Positions 1 through 7,076 of a stretch of 13,580 nucleotides of DNA are shown here, piece by piece. Both the position numbers and the translations under genes were made by a program. The notes below the pieces were generated by a model, which saw nothing but the letters and a program-made list of their open reading frames with translations, searched no databases and was not told where the DNA came from. Every line of letters begins with the position of its first letter. Within the stretch, counting starts at the first letter, position 1. This DNA comes from DATHSY01 sp046729855 (GTDB lineage Bacteria > Actinomycetota > UBA4738 > HRBIN12), in the NCBI GenBank assembly GCA_046729855.1, contig JBKPHM010000054.1:1-13580 (forward strand). Direction: 5' to 3'.

Positions 1-111
1 GCTTCGGGTTCAGCCGTTCGAAGCAGACGGACCCTGTCGTGTTCGAGCAGGCACAGTCCTGACGGGGTAGAGGCCGACCGTAGCGAGTGGGACATTCGCG
101 GAGGATGGAGG

Positions 112-152
112 AATCGGAGAGGACTTGATGAGTCCACGAATCCTCTCCGATT
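112..152. terminator. Inverted repeat, possible bidirectional terminator
   Basis: A perfect 12-bp inverted repeat (AATCGGAGAGGA at 112-123, its complement at 141-152) encloses a 17-base loop that holds a smaller GGACT/AGTCC hairpin. On the plus strand it is followed by TTTCTCC, a modest pyrimidine run. On the minus strand it lies just downstream of the tRNA-Arg relic, so it could end transcription from either side. There is no long U tract, so termination is inferred from the stem. Confidence 0.5.
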
Positions 153-160
153 TCTCCTCG

Positions 161-237
161 TGCCCCCGGGAGGAATCGAACCTCCGCACGCGGTTTAGGA
201 ATTCGCTGCCGCCTATCCGCTGACCAGCGAGGACGGC
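161..237 (-). pseudogene. tRNA-Arg(CCT) relic: intact 3' half, degenerate 5' half
   Basis: Read on the minus strand, the 3' part is a good tRNA: anticodon loop TTCCTAA (anticodon CCT at 197-199), variable loop GTGC, T-arm GGAGG-TTCGATT-CCTCC, and 3' acceptor strand CGGGGGC plus A73 ending at 161. The 5' part fails. The anticodon stem pairs at only three of five positions, the D-arm resembles the usual CAGCGGATAG motif but has extra bases, and no GCCCCCG 5' acceptor strand is present to pair with CGGGGGC. It is therefore not a normal functional tRNA. A 3' half kept from the anticodon loop onward is what integrases that target tRNA genes leave behind, so this may be an old attachment site. Ordinary decay is the alternative. 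Confidence 0.55.
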
Positions 238-624
238 CCCAGTTGCCGCGTTGACCAGCGGATCTCGTCTCTTCAGTACCCCCTCGCTTCGCGAGGCTTC
301 CCGGCCTTTCGCGGGACCACGGCGGGGCCGGGTCCGTTGACGTCGTCATACAAGACGCGACCCGTCGTGCCGCTCGTTCCCAGGCGTCTGGCAGGCGCTG
401 CCGCGGTCGTTTGCAGGCCCCCGATTCGCCCGCCCGAGTTCGGGGCGAGACATCAGCACCCACCAGGAGGATGAGATGTGGACGGATCATGGCCCGCGAT
501 CCAACGAACCGCAGGCGGCCGCCGCGATTGGGCGTTGACGACCCGTGGTCCTGCTCAGGCAAGCCGTCGCGCACCGGGTCGGTAGGTGGTAACCGCCGCT
601 TCGTATACAACAAGCTGATGTCTT
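238..624. other. No convincing gene
   Basis: Nothing coding is supported here. The only visible structures are a small hairpin at 282-296 (CCTCGC-TTC-GCGAGG) and an inverted ATCCGCTG/CAGCGGAT pair linking the tRNA relic to bases near 255-262. Open frames in this stretch lack a ribosome binding site and coherent amino-acid composition. Confidence 0.4.
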
Positions 625-1144
625 CTACGACCACCGTCCGGAGCTGTCGGAGTCGTGATCGGATTCCTCGTCCTTGACACGTCCGCCGACGAATCGCTCA
701 CCCGGCGAGGCCATCGCACGCTCCACGTCGGCGACGAACTCGCGCCACTCCCTCTCGTGGAGGTAATAGCTCACGGGGTCGGGGACGTGCCGGACGTAGA
801 GCCACACGGCGTTGTCCTCCCATATGCCCTGCTCTACCTGTGCCTCGACGGCCCACGAGTGCAGCTGGTGGCGCACGATTTCTTGCTCCGTGCGCTCGAC
901 CGCGTTCTGCAGCTCCTGGGCGCGGGCGTAGACAAGGTCGGTTCTTGGGGTACTCGCGGATCGGGATGCCCATATGCACGTGCTGCTGCGGGATTCCCTC
1001 CAGCTCGTTCCAATCGAACCCCAGCTCGCCGAGAGCCCGCTCCAGCAACACCGGGCCGGGGTCGCTCAAGACGAACGCGTCCGGTTGGATCTCGCGGACC
1101 TTGTGTTCGAGCCGGGCGATCATCTCGCTCCCGGTCTCCTCCAT
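625..1144 (-). pseudogene. Hypothetical protein gene, frameshifted by one extra base
   Basis: Two minus-strand frames join into one plausible 172-residue soluble protein if a single base is removed from the GACC run near 934-938. The first part runs MEETGSEMIARLEHK to IREYPKNR; the second resumes with LVYARAQELQNAVER, passes a tryptophan/tyrosine-rich stretch (WLYVRHVPDPVSYY) and ends in an acidic tail. The start at 1144 is chosen because GGAGG lies six bases upstream; the ATG at 1150 abuts that site. The 520-nt span is exactly one base more than a multiple of three. Amino-acid character is continuous across the break (acidic, amphipathic, no membrane segment). I do not recognise the family. 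The break could be a real mutation or a sequencing error; the coherence of both halves suggests it is recent or artefactual. Confidence 0.6.
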
Positions 1145-1563
1145 ATCCATCCTCCGAGAATCAACGACTTGGAGAATCCTTCGCAACGGGCGCCTGCACG
1201 CGGGAACGCAGCCTCGTGAGCCCGTCACCGCGTATCGCAGACTCCCCGTTGACGTTACGTCGGAACCGGACCGAGCGTTCAGTGATGTGTCGAACCTGCT
1301 TGCTCGTCCTCTTCATCTCGTTCATGACCGAGATGCCGGGCAGGTCGCTGCTCCTCGGCAGTTCACTTCGGCCCCGCGATGGAGCCCCGACACGTCCCCA
1401 GCCACGTAGAGGCGCGCTGCCGGGCAAGAAACCCGCACGCGGGGCGGCACCACCTGGCTATCGCGGCCGCGGTTCGCGGTCGGCCCGATGCCCCCATCCC
1501 CCTTGGCCTCGATCGGGGTTGCGGGGGAGAGCGCGAGTCTTCGAGTCGTCGTCGCGGCGTTGC
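1145..1563. other. No intact gene; probable extension of transposase debris
   Basis: On the minus strand this follows the last recognisable transposase motif. I searched the three minus frames for the DDE integrase core expected next in an IS3-type OrfB and did not find it. Short arginine/proline-rich stretches near 1500-1550 may be its eroded remains. No terminal repeat or target duplication is visible. Confidence 0.35.
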
Positions 1564-2321
1564 CTACGACACGAACCGACCGACGAACTTTCGCCCGTCG
1601 CGGGAGAGCTGGTGGGTGAGCTTGCGGTGGCGAAGGTGAGTCAGGCGATCCTCTCAGCGGCCCTGAGGATCTCGGAGCGCTCCGAGTCGCTCAGCCGGTG
1701 CGGACGGGTGCGAGCGATCGGCGGGCGATCGAGCACATCGTCCTCGGCGAGCTCCGAAACGGGCCTCCTTGGGGTCCCGCGCTCGAAAGCCCCGCCCTCA
1801 GAGGCCCCAGGAGCTGCGTTCGACGGAGCCGTGGACTCAGGTACCGGGGAGATCCGTGCCTTGCGGACCCATCTGCGGAGCCGCCGTGGCTCGAGCATGA
1901 TGACGCGGGACGCCCGATCGATCGGGAAGCCGACGGCTTTGGCCTCGTGGATGGCCCGCACGATCTGGAGCTTGACCTCAGCGGCGAGCCTGGTGCCGCG
2001 GATGGGCCCGATCAAGCCCCATCGACTTTTCCCCGCAGCGCGTGTTCTCGATCGCGGCTCCTTGAGCGCCTTGGAGGTGTGCTCCACCTCGCGCTCGAGC
2101 TCGGTGATCTCCGGACCCTTCGCCGTTCGTCCCGGTCCCCGGCCGAACGCGGCCACGGATGCGTCCTTGGCGCGCTCGCGGATCGCCCGCGGCTGCCAGG
2201 GCGTGATGCCTCACCGCCGGCAGCCCTCCGCATCGGTGGTGTTCTTGCGGGACGCCTCGAGGAAGGTCTGCCACTTCTGCTCGGGCGTCAGGCGCCGGCG
2301 GCGCTCCACTCGATCGGGCAC
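1564..2321 (-). mobile_element. Degenerate IS3-type insertion sequence, transposase pseudogene
   Basis: A GTG start at 2321 with AAGGAGG a few bases upstream opens an OrfA-like helix-turn-helix protein (RRRRLTPEQKWQTFLEASRK, then AEGCRR). Its frame meets TGA at 2211-2213 exactly where a tryptophan is expected (CRR-W-GITPW), then continues as IREREAKD-like helical sequence (IRERAKDASVAAFGRGPGR) and a leucine-rich coiled coil (ELEREVEHTSKALKE). Beyond that, at least one frameshift is needed near 2040-2060 to follow AIENT and LRGKVDGA in other frames. The OrfB-like part (EVKLQIVRAIHEAKAVGFPI, LEPRRLRRWV, RTRPHRLSDSERSEILRAAE, HLRHRKLTHQLSRDGRKFV) ends near 1570, before any DDE core. The element cannot transpose by itself. 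Family assignment rests on motif memory and the OrfA/OrfB order. Confidence 0.65.
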
Positions 2322-2570
2322 GTTCCCTCCTTCCCGGGTGTGTACCACCCGATCGGCGGAGGGTGCCAGGGGAGCTCCAGGAGGTGTGGGATTTCCTCAG
2401 ATCAGATCCGGTCGGAGGGTCAGACGCAACCCGGGAGCGCCTGAGAGCATCGTCCGACGACCGGGTGGATGAAAGGCCTGCGATCGAGTTCGCCCTTCGG
2501 GCGTGTTGATCGTGCGGCCGACGGATCGCCTAACCGCTCCACGTATCTTCGGAATCTCGAGCGCGCTCGG
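2322..2570. other. Leader of the IS relic and spacer; no gene
   Basis: This stretch contains the ribosome binding site of the transposase relic (minus strand, about 2326-2334) and probably its outer end, but I could not find a terminal inverted repeat matched at the other side. The plus-strand frame that runs through it into the next gene is an upstream extension without a ribosome binding site. Confidence 0.35.
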
Positions 2571-2600
2571 TTCCGCTCGTTTCGTCGGGCGACCTACAAT
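2571..2600 (+). promoter_or_regulatory. Candidate promoter for the RTX/GH99-like gene
   Basis: TACAAT at 2595-2600 is a close match to a sigma-70 -10 hexamer, unusual in this GC-rich region. A weak -35 (TTCCGC, 2571-2576) sits 18 bases upstream. Transcription would start about 25-30 bases before the GTG at 2634, which supports that start. Confidence 0.35.
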
Positions 2601-2633
2601 TCGCGCGGGTGGCCGAAGGACGATGAGCTACAG

Positions 2634-4274
2634 GTGAGACGGCGTCACCATCTGCTGGTTACGAGCGCGATCCTGCTCGCATCCGTTTCCTTGAGCGCGC
2701 CAGCGAGAGCCGCCGCAACGGACTGTTCGCTCGCCACGGACGGAACGGTGACGCTGGCGATCGACACGCCGCCGACCGCGACGCTCGCGGTGGGCCGGAC
2801 GGGCTCCGGGACCGTGGACTTCTCGACCGGCGGAGCGTTCGCCCCGTGTGGGAGCGCGACAACCTCGAACACCACCGCGATCCAGGTCACGGGGACCGAT
2901 GCACAGAGCGACGCGTTCGCCCTGGAGCTCGGGTCGAGCACGGCGTTCTTCTCCGGCCTCGGCGCTGCCAACTTCGCGGTCTCGCTCGGAACCGGGCAGA
3001 CCGACGTCCTTGTCGTGGAGGGCACCGGCGGGGCGGACACCATCGGCCTCGGAGCGGACGGACTCGACCTGGACGGGACGACGGATGCGGACGTGGCGCT
3101 CACCAGCGTGGAGACGTCCACGCTGAACGGCAGGGGCGGCGAGGACACGCTCACCGGACAGGGCCCCGCAGGCGCGTTCACGGCGGCCCTCATGATCAAC
3201 GGTGGAGCGAAGGTAGACACGCTCGTCGGCGGCGCTGCAGCCGATGTCATCAACGGCGGCGGCGGCAACGACGCCATCCGTGGACTGGCCGGACCGGACA
3301 GCCTGGTTGGATCGTTGGGGGACGATCTAGTGGCCGGCGGTCTGTCCGACGACGTGCTGAACGGTGGCTTGGGGGACGACGCCTTGCGGGGTGGTCTCGG
3401 CACCGACACCTGTCTCCAGGGCCCAGGCACCGGCGACGCCCGCGGATGCGAACGGTTCGATCTTCAACCGACCTTGCCGATCGTCGCCGCCTTCTACTAC
3501 CCCTGGTATCCGGAGGGCTGGACGTCGAACGGCGTCTTTCCCGACACGAACTACCGGCCATCCCTCGGCTTCTATGACTCGGGGGATCGCTCCGTCATCC
3601 GAGCGCACATCAGAGCCATGCGGTACGGAGGGATCGAGGTCGGGATCTCGTCGTGGTGGGGACGGGGGCACCCGACCGATGATCGGGTCGCTCGTCTGCT
3701 TCGGGCGGCCGTCGATACGACCTTCCGATGGGCGATCTACTACGAGCCCGAGGGATACGGCGATCCGTCTATCCGCCGGATCCGGGCTGACCTGACGTAT
3801 ATCCAGGCGAACTACACCTCTGATCAGTCGTTCCTTCGCATCGGCACACGACCGGTGATCTTCGTGTACAACGCCGACGACGCGGACTGCAGCGTGGTGG
3901 ATCGATGGGATCGCGCCAACGAGATCGACGCCTACCTCGTCCTCAAGGTGTTCGAAGGGTACCGAGATTGCCCCGTCCAGCCGGCAGGCTGGCATCAATA
4001 CGGTCCGGCGCTGGCCGAGGACGACCAGAGCCCGTACTCGTTCAGCATCTCACCTGGCTTCTGGAAGATCGGGGAGCATCCCCGCCTGTCCCGAGACCCG
4101 ACGCGCTGGCTCCAGGAGATCCGCGACATGCTGGGATCGGGCGCTCGCTTTCAGCTCATAACGACGTTCAACGAATGGATCGAGGGAACGTCGGTGGAAT
4201 CGGCCGAGGAGTGGGCGTCGGATTCCGGCTTCGGGACGTATCTCGATGCGATGCACGATGTGATCCTGGGATAG
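2634..4274 (+). CDS. Secreted protein with RTX-like repeats and a GH99/WbsX-like domain
   Basis: A 546-residue exported protein. The GTG start is chosen because it directly precedes a signal peptide (VRRRHHLLV, hydrophobic core, then SAPARA-AATDC); the frame is open upstream, but those 55 codons are arginine-rich and unlike a leader. Residues about 32-190 are a Thr/Gly/Ala-rich beta-type region. Residues about 190-275 carry imperfect calcium-binding nonapeptide-like repeats (GGGGNDAIRG, GSLGDDLVAG, GGLGDDALRG). From residue 281 comes a (beta/alpha)8-like domain with FYYPWY, SSWWGRG, YYEPEG (E371, E373) and FNEWIEGTSVE (E514), signatures shared by GH99 endo-alpha-mannosidases and WbsX-type proteins of polysaccharide clusters. 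A polysaccharide-active, calcium-stabilised extracellular enzyme is inferred; the substrate cannot be read from sequence. GAAGGA lies 13 bases before the GTG. No partner polysaccharide genes are adjacent. Confidence 0.85.
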   Translation: MRRRHHLLVTSAILLASVSLSAPARAAATDCSLATDGTVTLAIDTPPTATLAVGRTGSGTVDFSTGGAFAPCGSATTSNTTAIQVTGTDAQSDAFALELGSSTAFFSGLGAANFAVSLGTGQTDVLVVEGTGGADTIGLGADGLDLDGTTDADVALTSVETSTLNGRGGEDTLTGQGPAGAFTAALMINGGAKVDTLVGGAAADVINGGGGNDAIRGLAGPDSLVGSLGDDLVAGGLSDDVLNGGLGDDALRGGLGTDTCLQGPGTGDARGCERFDLQPTLPIVAAFYYPWYPEGWTSNGVFPDTNYRPSLGFYDSGDRSVIRAHIRAMRYGGIEVGISSWWGRGHPTDDRVARLLRAAVDTTFRWAIYYEPEGYGDPSIRRIRADLTYIQANYTSDQSFLRIGTRPVIFVYNADDADCSVVDRWDRANEIDAYLVLKVFEGYRDCPVQPAGWHQYGPALAEDDQSPYSFSISPGFWKIGEHPRLSRDPTRWLQEIRDMLGSGARFQLITTFNEWIEGTSVESAEEWASDSGFGTYLDAMHDVILG

Positions 4275-4642
4275 TGCGCCGACGTCAGGTGTTCGGAGCG
4301 CGCCGGAGTTGGTCGGCGGACGCGATGGTGGATATCGTCCACCGCTTCAGCTCGTGGAACGCTCACCCGCGCATCAAGGGGATGGGATCCCTCTGTGACC
4401 CATCGTGCTCCCGACGTTTCTTCTTCCATGACAGGGAAGGCACGGGGTAGACATTCAAGGATCTGGACATGCGAGCGTGTATCGGTTCATCATCAGGCCG
4501 TTCTCGGGATCGATCCGGCGCCTGGGACGTCCGCCCCTCCACGACGGCCGCCACGTTTGTCAAAGCAGGCGCGGCCTGTGCGGCCGCCTTCTCGCCGGCC
4601 GGTCCGGCGCAGATCACGACTAGGTCGCGAAGCGCTCCTCCA
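4275..4642. other. Intergenic, weak hairpin, no supported gene
   Basis: Just after the RTX/GH99-like gene a hairpin with six paired bases (GGTGGA/TCCACC, 4327-4343) could be a weak terminator; no T run follows. A minus-strand frame from GTG at 4617 (starting VICAGPAGEKAAAQ) exists, but it lacks a convincing ribosome binding site and resembles no family I know. Confidence 0.35.
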
Positions 4643-4894
4643 TCACGTCCATGCTGAGATCCCTCTCACGTGCCGCCTCCACGCCTCGTCGAGGGAGGAG
4701 TCTTCGAGGACTGTCTGCGCGGTCTCCACGAGCGTGTGCATCACATTGAGATTAACGTCAACGGCGTCCGAGGCGCCTGAGGGGTGCATGAACTGCGGCA
4801 CTGCCGCTGAGCAGGGCTTTTCTCGTGGCTCGTTCGTGCCCTGTTCAGCCCCTGAGAACACTGCTTTCTGAACGTTCTCTGGAGCGAACGACAC
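4643..4894 (-). CDS. Small hypothetical protein, possibly frameshifted
   Basis: A minus-strand frame of 83 codons from GTG at 4894, with AGGAGAG about ten bases upstream. The ATG at 4898 belongs to another frame that stops after 17 codons. The middle reads as a normal amphipathic helix (VMHTLVETAQTVLEDSSLDE), but the last 13 residues do not. Adding one base near 4681 moves into a frame giving EAARERDLSMDVMEERFAT and a TAG at about 4621, a far more protein-like ending. I therefore suspect a one-base deletion near the 3' end and a true length of about 90 residues. Function unknown; no membrane segment or known motif is seen. Confidence 0.35.
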   Translation of the reverse strand: MSFAPENVQKAVFSGAEQGTNEPREKPCSAAVPQFMHPSGASDAVDVNLNVMHTLVETAQTVLEDSSLDEAWRRHVRGISAWT

Positions 4895-4996
4895 TCATGT
4901 GATTCTCTCCTGGCAGGCGGGAACCTGGGACGGCCAGCCCCCACGAGGTATGAGGGAGTCGGGCGGGCGGTTGCGCGGCGCGGCGCGTCGCTCGGG

Positions 4997-6157
4997 TCAG
5001 GAGGTCGCGTCGTCCAGGAAGGAGATCATCTTCGACTCATAGGCCTGCGGGTCGAGGTTCCAGCACTCGATGTGTCCCGCGCCGGGGCAACGCACGAGCT
5101 GAATCTCTGGGACTAGGCGTTTGAACTCGTCGCTCGTCGCGATCGGGACCGTTTCGTCCTGCGTTCCGTGGAACACCAGGATGGGCATCGAGAACATGCC
5201 GGGATGCTCGAGGTAGTCCAGGTCGCTCCACTCGATGCCCCACCGCAACCGGGCGATCAGCTTGGCCGTGGCCGCCAGCCCGGGAGGAAGGGGAGTCCCG
5301 ATGCCCGGCAGGCGCTCTCTGGAGGCGTTGTCGTCGATGGTCCGCGAGAAGTCCAGCATCGGGGCGTCCAGCACGAGCGCCCGAACCTCCTCGGCGAGGC
5401 CCGAGCGCTCGAGAAACGCGGCGATCACGCCCCCACCCATCGAGACACCCATCAGCACGACGCCGGTCGAGCCCCGACCGATCGCGTATTCGACTGCCGC
5501 CTCGAGGTCCTTCCACTCGGTCAGGCCGTATCGCAGCAGCCCGCTCGGATCCTCGGGCGCCCCCGCATCGTTTCGGTACGTGATGGTGAGCGTCGGGTAC
5601 CCCGCGTTTCGGAGCGCGGGGAGGAGCCGAACGTTGTCGAGCCTCGACATCGAGTTGCCATGAACGAGCACGACCCATGTCTTCCGGTCTCCGGGCTCGA
5701 ACCAGGCCGGGTACCGTCCGAGCGGGCCGCGCACGAACACCTGGCGTACCTGAACGCCGGCCGTCCGCGCGTCGGGGAAGGCGCGAGCGTCGATCTCGGC
5801 GGGCGTGCCGGGGCCGGGCGGATCGCCCTGCAGGATCGAGAACGAGCGCTCGATCTCGGCGCCGGCTTCACCGACGATGTCGCCCAGTTGGCCGGATCCG
5901 TTCGCCCACCGGAGCCCCCAGAGCCCCGGAGTCTCCAGCTCCGGGGGTGGGTCGTCGTCGATCGGCGCGAGCGTGACCGTTTCCTCGCCGATGGAGACGA
6001 TCCGTACGTCCGGGTCCACGGCGAGCGACGCGCGCCGTTCCGCGCCATCGAGCGCACGTGCGTGGATCTCGTTCGCGAAGTACCACCCACCGCCCGCGTA
6101 GGCGGCGGCGATCAGGGCGATCAGCAGGACGAGACCCCACAGGAGTCGTCCCGCCAT
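4997..6157 (-). CDS. Membrane-anchored alpha/beta hydrolase
   Basis: A 386-residue serine hydrolase with one N-terminal membrane segment (about residues 4-28, LLWGLVLLIALIAAAYAGGG). The rest is probably outside the membrane. After an all-beta linker of about 130 residues the fold begins with VVLVHGNSMSR (oxyanion HG). The nucleophile elbow is GVSMGGG with S239; the acid is D334 in HGTQDETVP and the base H362 in GAGHIECW, so the triad is complete. It resembles lipase/esterase or BEM46-like membrane hydrolases; the natural ester is unknown. The ATG at 6157 is preferred because the membrane anchor follows it; the 84 extra upstream codons read through a tRNA relic and are unlikely to be translated. 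There is no Shine-Dalgarno site. Instead a seven-residue upstream frame (6157-6180) ends in TGATG on this start. The gene stands alone, downstream of the cspA terminator. Confidence 0.85.
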   Translation of the reverse strand: MAGRLLWGLVLLIALIAAAYAGGGWYFANEIHARALDGAERRASLAVDPDVRIVSIGEETVTLAPIDDDPPPELETPGLWGLRWANGSGQLGDIVGEAGAEIERSFSILQGDPPGPGTPAEIDARAFPDARTAGVQVRQVFVRGPLGRYPAWFEPGDRKTWVVLVHGNSMSRLDNVRLLPALRNAGYPTLTITYRNDAGAPEDPSGLLRYGLTEWKDLEAAVEYAIGRGSTGVVLMGVSMGGGVIAAFLERSGLAEEVRALVLDAPMLDFSRTIDDNASRERLPGIGTPLPPGLAATAKLIARLRWGIEWSDLDYLEHPGMFSMPILVFHGTQDETVPIATSDEFKRLVPEIQLVRCPGAGHIECWNLDPQAYESKMISFLDDATS

Positions 6158-6261
6158 CAGTTGTTGGTTGGCCGAGCCATCGTCGACGAGAGAGCGTACG
6201 CCGCGGGCGGATGCCGTGCACCCGGTTCGACCATCAGGGCGGCCACCTGGTCCCTCGCGGT

Positions 6262-6304
6262 CGCGACCGGCGGGGATTTGAACCCGTGTCTCCACCTTGA
6301 GAGG
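6262..6304 (-). pseudogene. tRNA-Glu(CTC) 3'-half relic
   Basis: On the minus strand: anticodon loop CTCTCAA (anticodon at 6299-6301), stem strand GGTGG, variable loop AGACA, then CGGGTTCAAATCCC of the T-arm. This matches the second half of bacterial tRNA-Glu(CTC). The partner stem strand should be CCACC but reads TCAAC, and no D-arm or 5' acceptor strand is found upstream. Similarity thus begins at the anticodon loop, as at tRNA-targeted attachment sites. The T-stem is also imperfect (CCCCG instead of CCCGT). It lies in the upstream region of the hydrolase gene. Confidence 0.45.
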
Positions 6305-6431
6305 TTGAGCCCGGCCGGTTCCGTGACCTGCAGCGGAGGCCGAAGGGCCGTTCAGCATCCCGTTCGTGGAGGAGCGAGACTCCGGGCGTGGGTCACGTGG
6401 TCGATCCACGCGGAATTCGATGAGAAACGAG

Positions 6432-6460
6432 CAAGGACCGGCGGATTGAGCCGGTCCTTG
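6432..6460 (-). terminator. Rho-independent terminator of cspA
   Basis: A perfect 11-bp stem (CAAGGACCGGC / GCCGGTCCTTG) with a seven-base loop lies 19 bases after the cspA stop. On the minus strand it is followed by CTCGTTTCTC, a partial U tract. It insulates cspA from the hydrolase gene. Confidence 0.75.
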
Positions 6461-6479
6461 GAAGACTCGTGAGCGACGA

Positions 6480-6686
6480 TCAGGCGGACGCGCGTACGTT
6501 GCCCGCTTGCGGGCCTTTCTGGCCCTGCGTGACGTCGTACTCGACCTTCTGGTTCTCCTCGAGGTTTCGGTATCCCTGACCCGAGATCGCGCTGAAGTGC
6601 ACGAACACGTCTGCGCTGCCGTCCTCGGGAGTGATGAAGCCGAAGCCCTTCTCCGAGCTGAACCACTTCACGGTTCCAGTTGCCAC
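6480..6686 (-). CDS. cspA: Cold-shock protein, CspA family
   Basis: A 68-residue single-domain cold-shock protein, the normal length for the family. It binds single-stranded RNA or DNA and acts as an RNA chaperone in the cytoplasm. MATGTVKWF opens the first strand; RNP1 is KGFGFI (residues 13-18) and RNP2 is VFVHF (27-31), with the conserved aromatic residues W8, F15, F17, F28, H30 and F31. The start is GTG at 6686 with GGGAGG seven bases upstream. The leader contains two GC-rich hairpins, and a strong terminator follows, so it is a monocistronic unit. Whether it is cold-inducible or constitutive cannot be told, as genomes usually carry several copies. The symbol is generic for the family. 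Confidence 0.95.
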   Translation of the reverse strand: MATGTVKWFSSEKGFGFITPEDGSADVFVHFSAISGQGYRNLEENQKVEYDVTQGQKGPQAGNVRASA

Positions 6687-7076
6687 TACGATCCCTCCTT
6701 CCTTTCGCCGTCCGGGCCTTGGGGCTGCCCTTCGGGCGGCCGGCGTGACGGCCGGCGGTGAGGGAACTGCTCGTAGCGAACCGCGATCGGTGCCCTCGAG
6801 ACGACCATACCAGGCTGCAGCCGACGGGCGCCCGCTCAGGCGCCGTGACGGCCGGGGCCGGAATGACGAAGTCGGCGGGATGGGTGTCCGCCGGGATGGC
6901 CATCGTAGCCTTCACGAGTACGAGAGGGGCCGCGGGATGATCGCCGTTGCATTTTGGACCCCGACAACGGCCCCGTGGGGAACGTACGCCGAGTTGCGAG
7001 CGTTCTTCGGAGAGCGACGGATTAGAGAAGCGTCGTTCTTCGGACCGAGGTGCAGATCCGCATCGAGGGAGGCGTG
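6687..7076. promoter_or_regulatory. Divergent upstream region of cspA and msrB
   Basis: The cspA side has two adjacent hairpins in its likely leader: GCCC-TTC-GGGC (6727-6737) and GCCGGC-GTGACG-GCCGGC (6739-6756), ending about 20 bases before its ribosome binding site. The msrB side has an 11-base direct repeat CGTTCTTCGGA at 7001-7011 and 7034-7044 (33-base period), which could be an operator. No clear -35/-10 pair could be assigned to either gene, and no gene is seen between them. Confidence 0.4.

Noticed and set aside
3..62. A possible C-terminal end of a plus-strand gene (FGFSRSKQTDPVVFEQAQS)
   Set aside because: Plausible composition and followed by a hairpin, but 19 residues are too few to support a gene call.
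655..2472. A 605-codon open frame on the plus strand
   Set aside because: It is antisense to the frameshifted hypothetical gene and the transposase relic, is Arg/Ser/Pro-rich, and has no ribosome binding site or domain: a GC-rich shadow.
2469..2633. N-terminal extension of the RTX/GH99-like protein from ATG 2469
   Set aside because: It would place 55 Arg-rich residues before a clear signal peptide, and the candidate promoter lies inside it.
4363..4617. Minus-strand 84-codon frame beginning at GTG 4617
   Set aside because: No nearby ribosome binding site, mixed composition and no recognisable motif.
6158..6409. N-terminal extension of the hydrolase from 6409
   Set aside because: It reads through the tRNA-Glu relic and precedes the membrane anchor with low-complexity residues.
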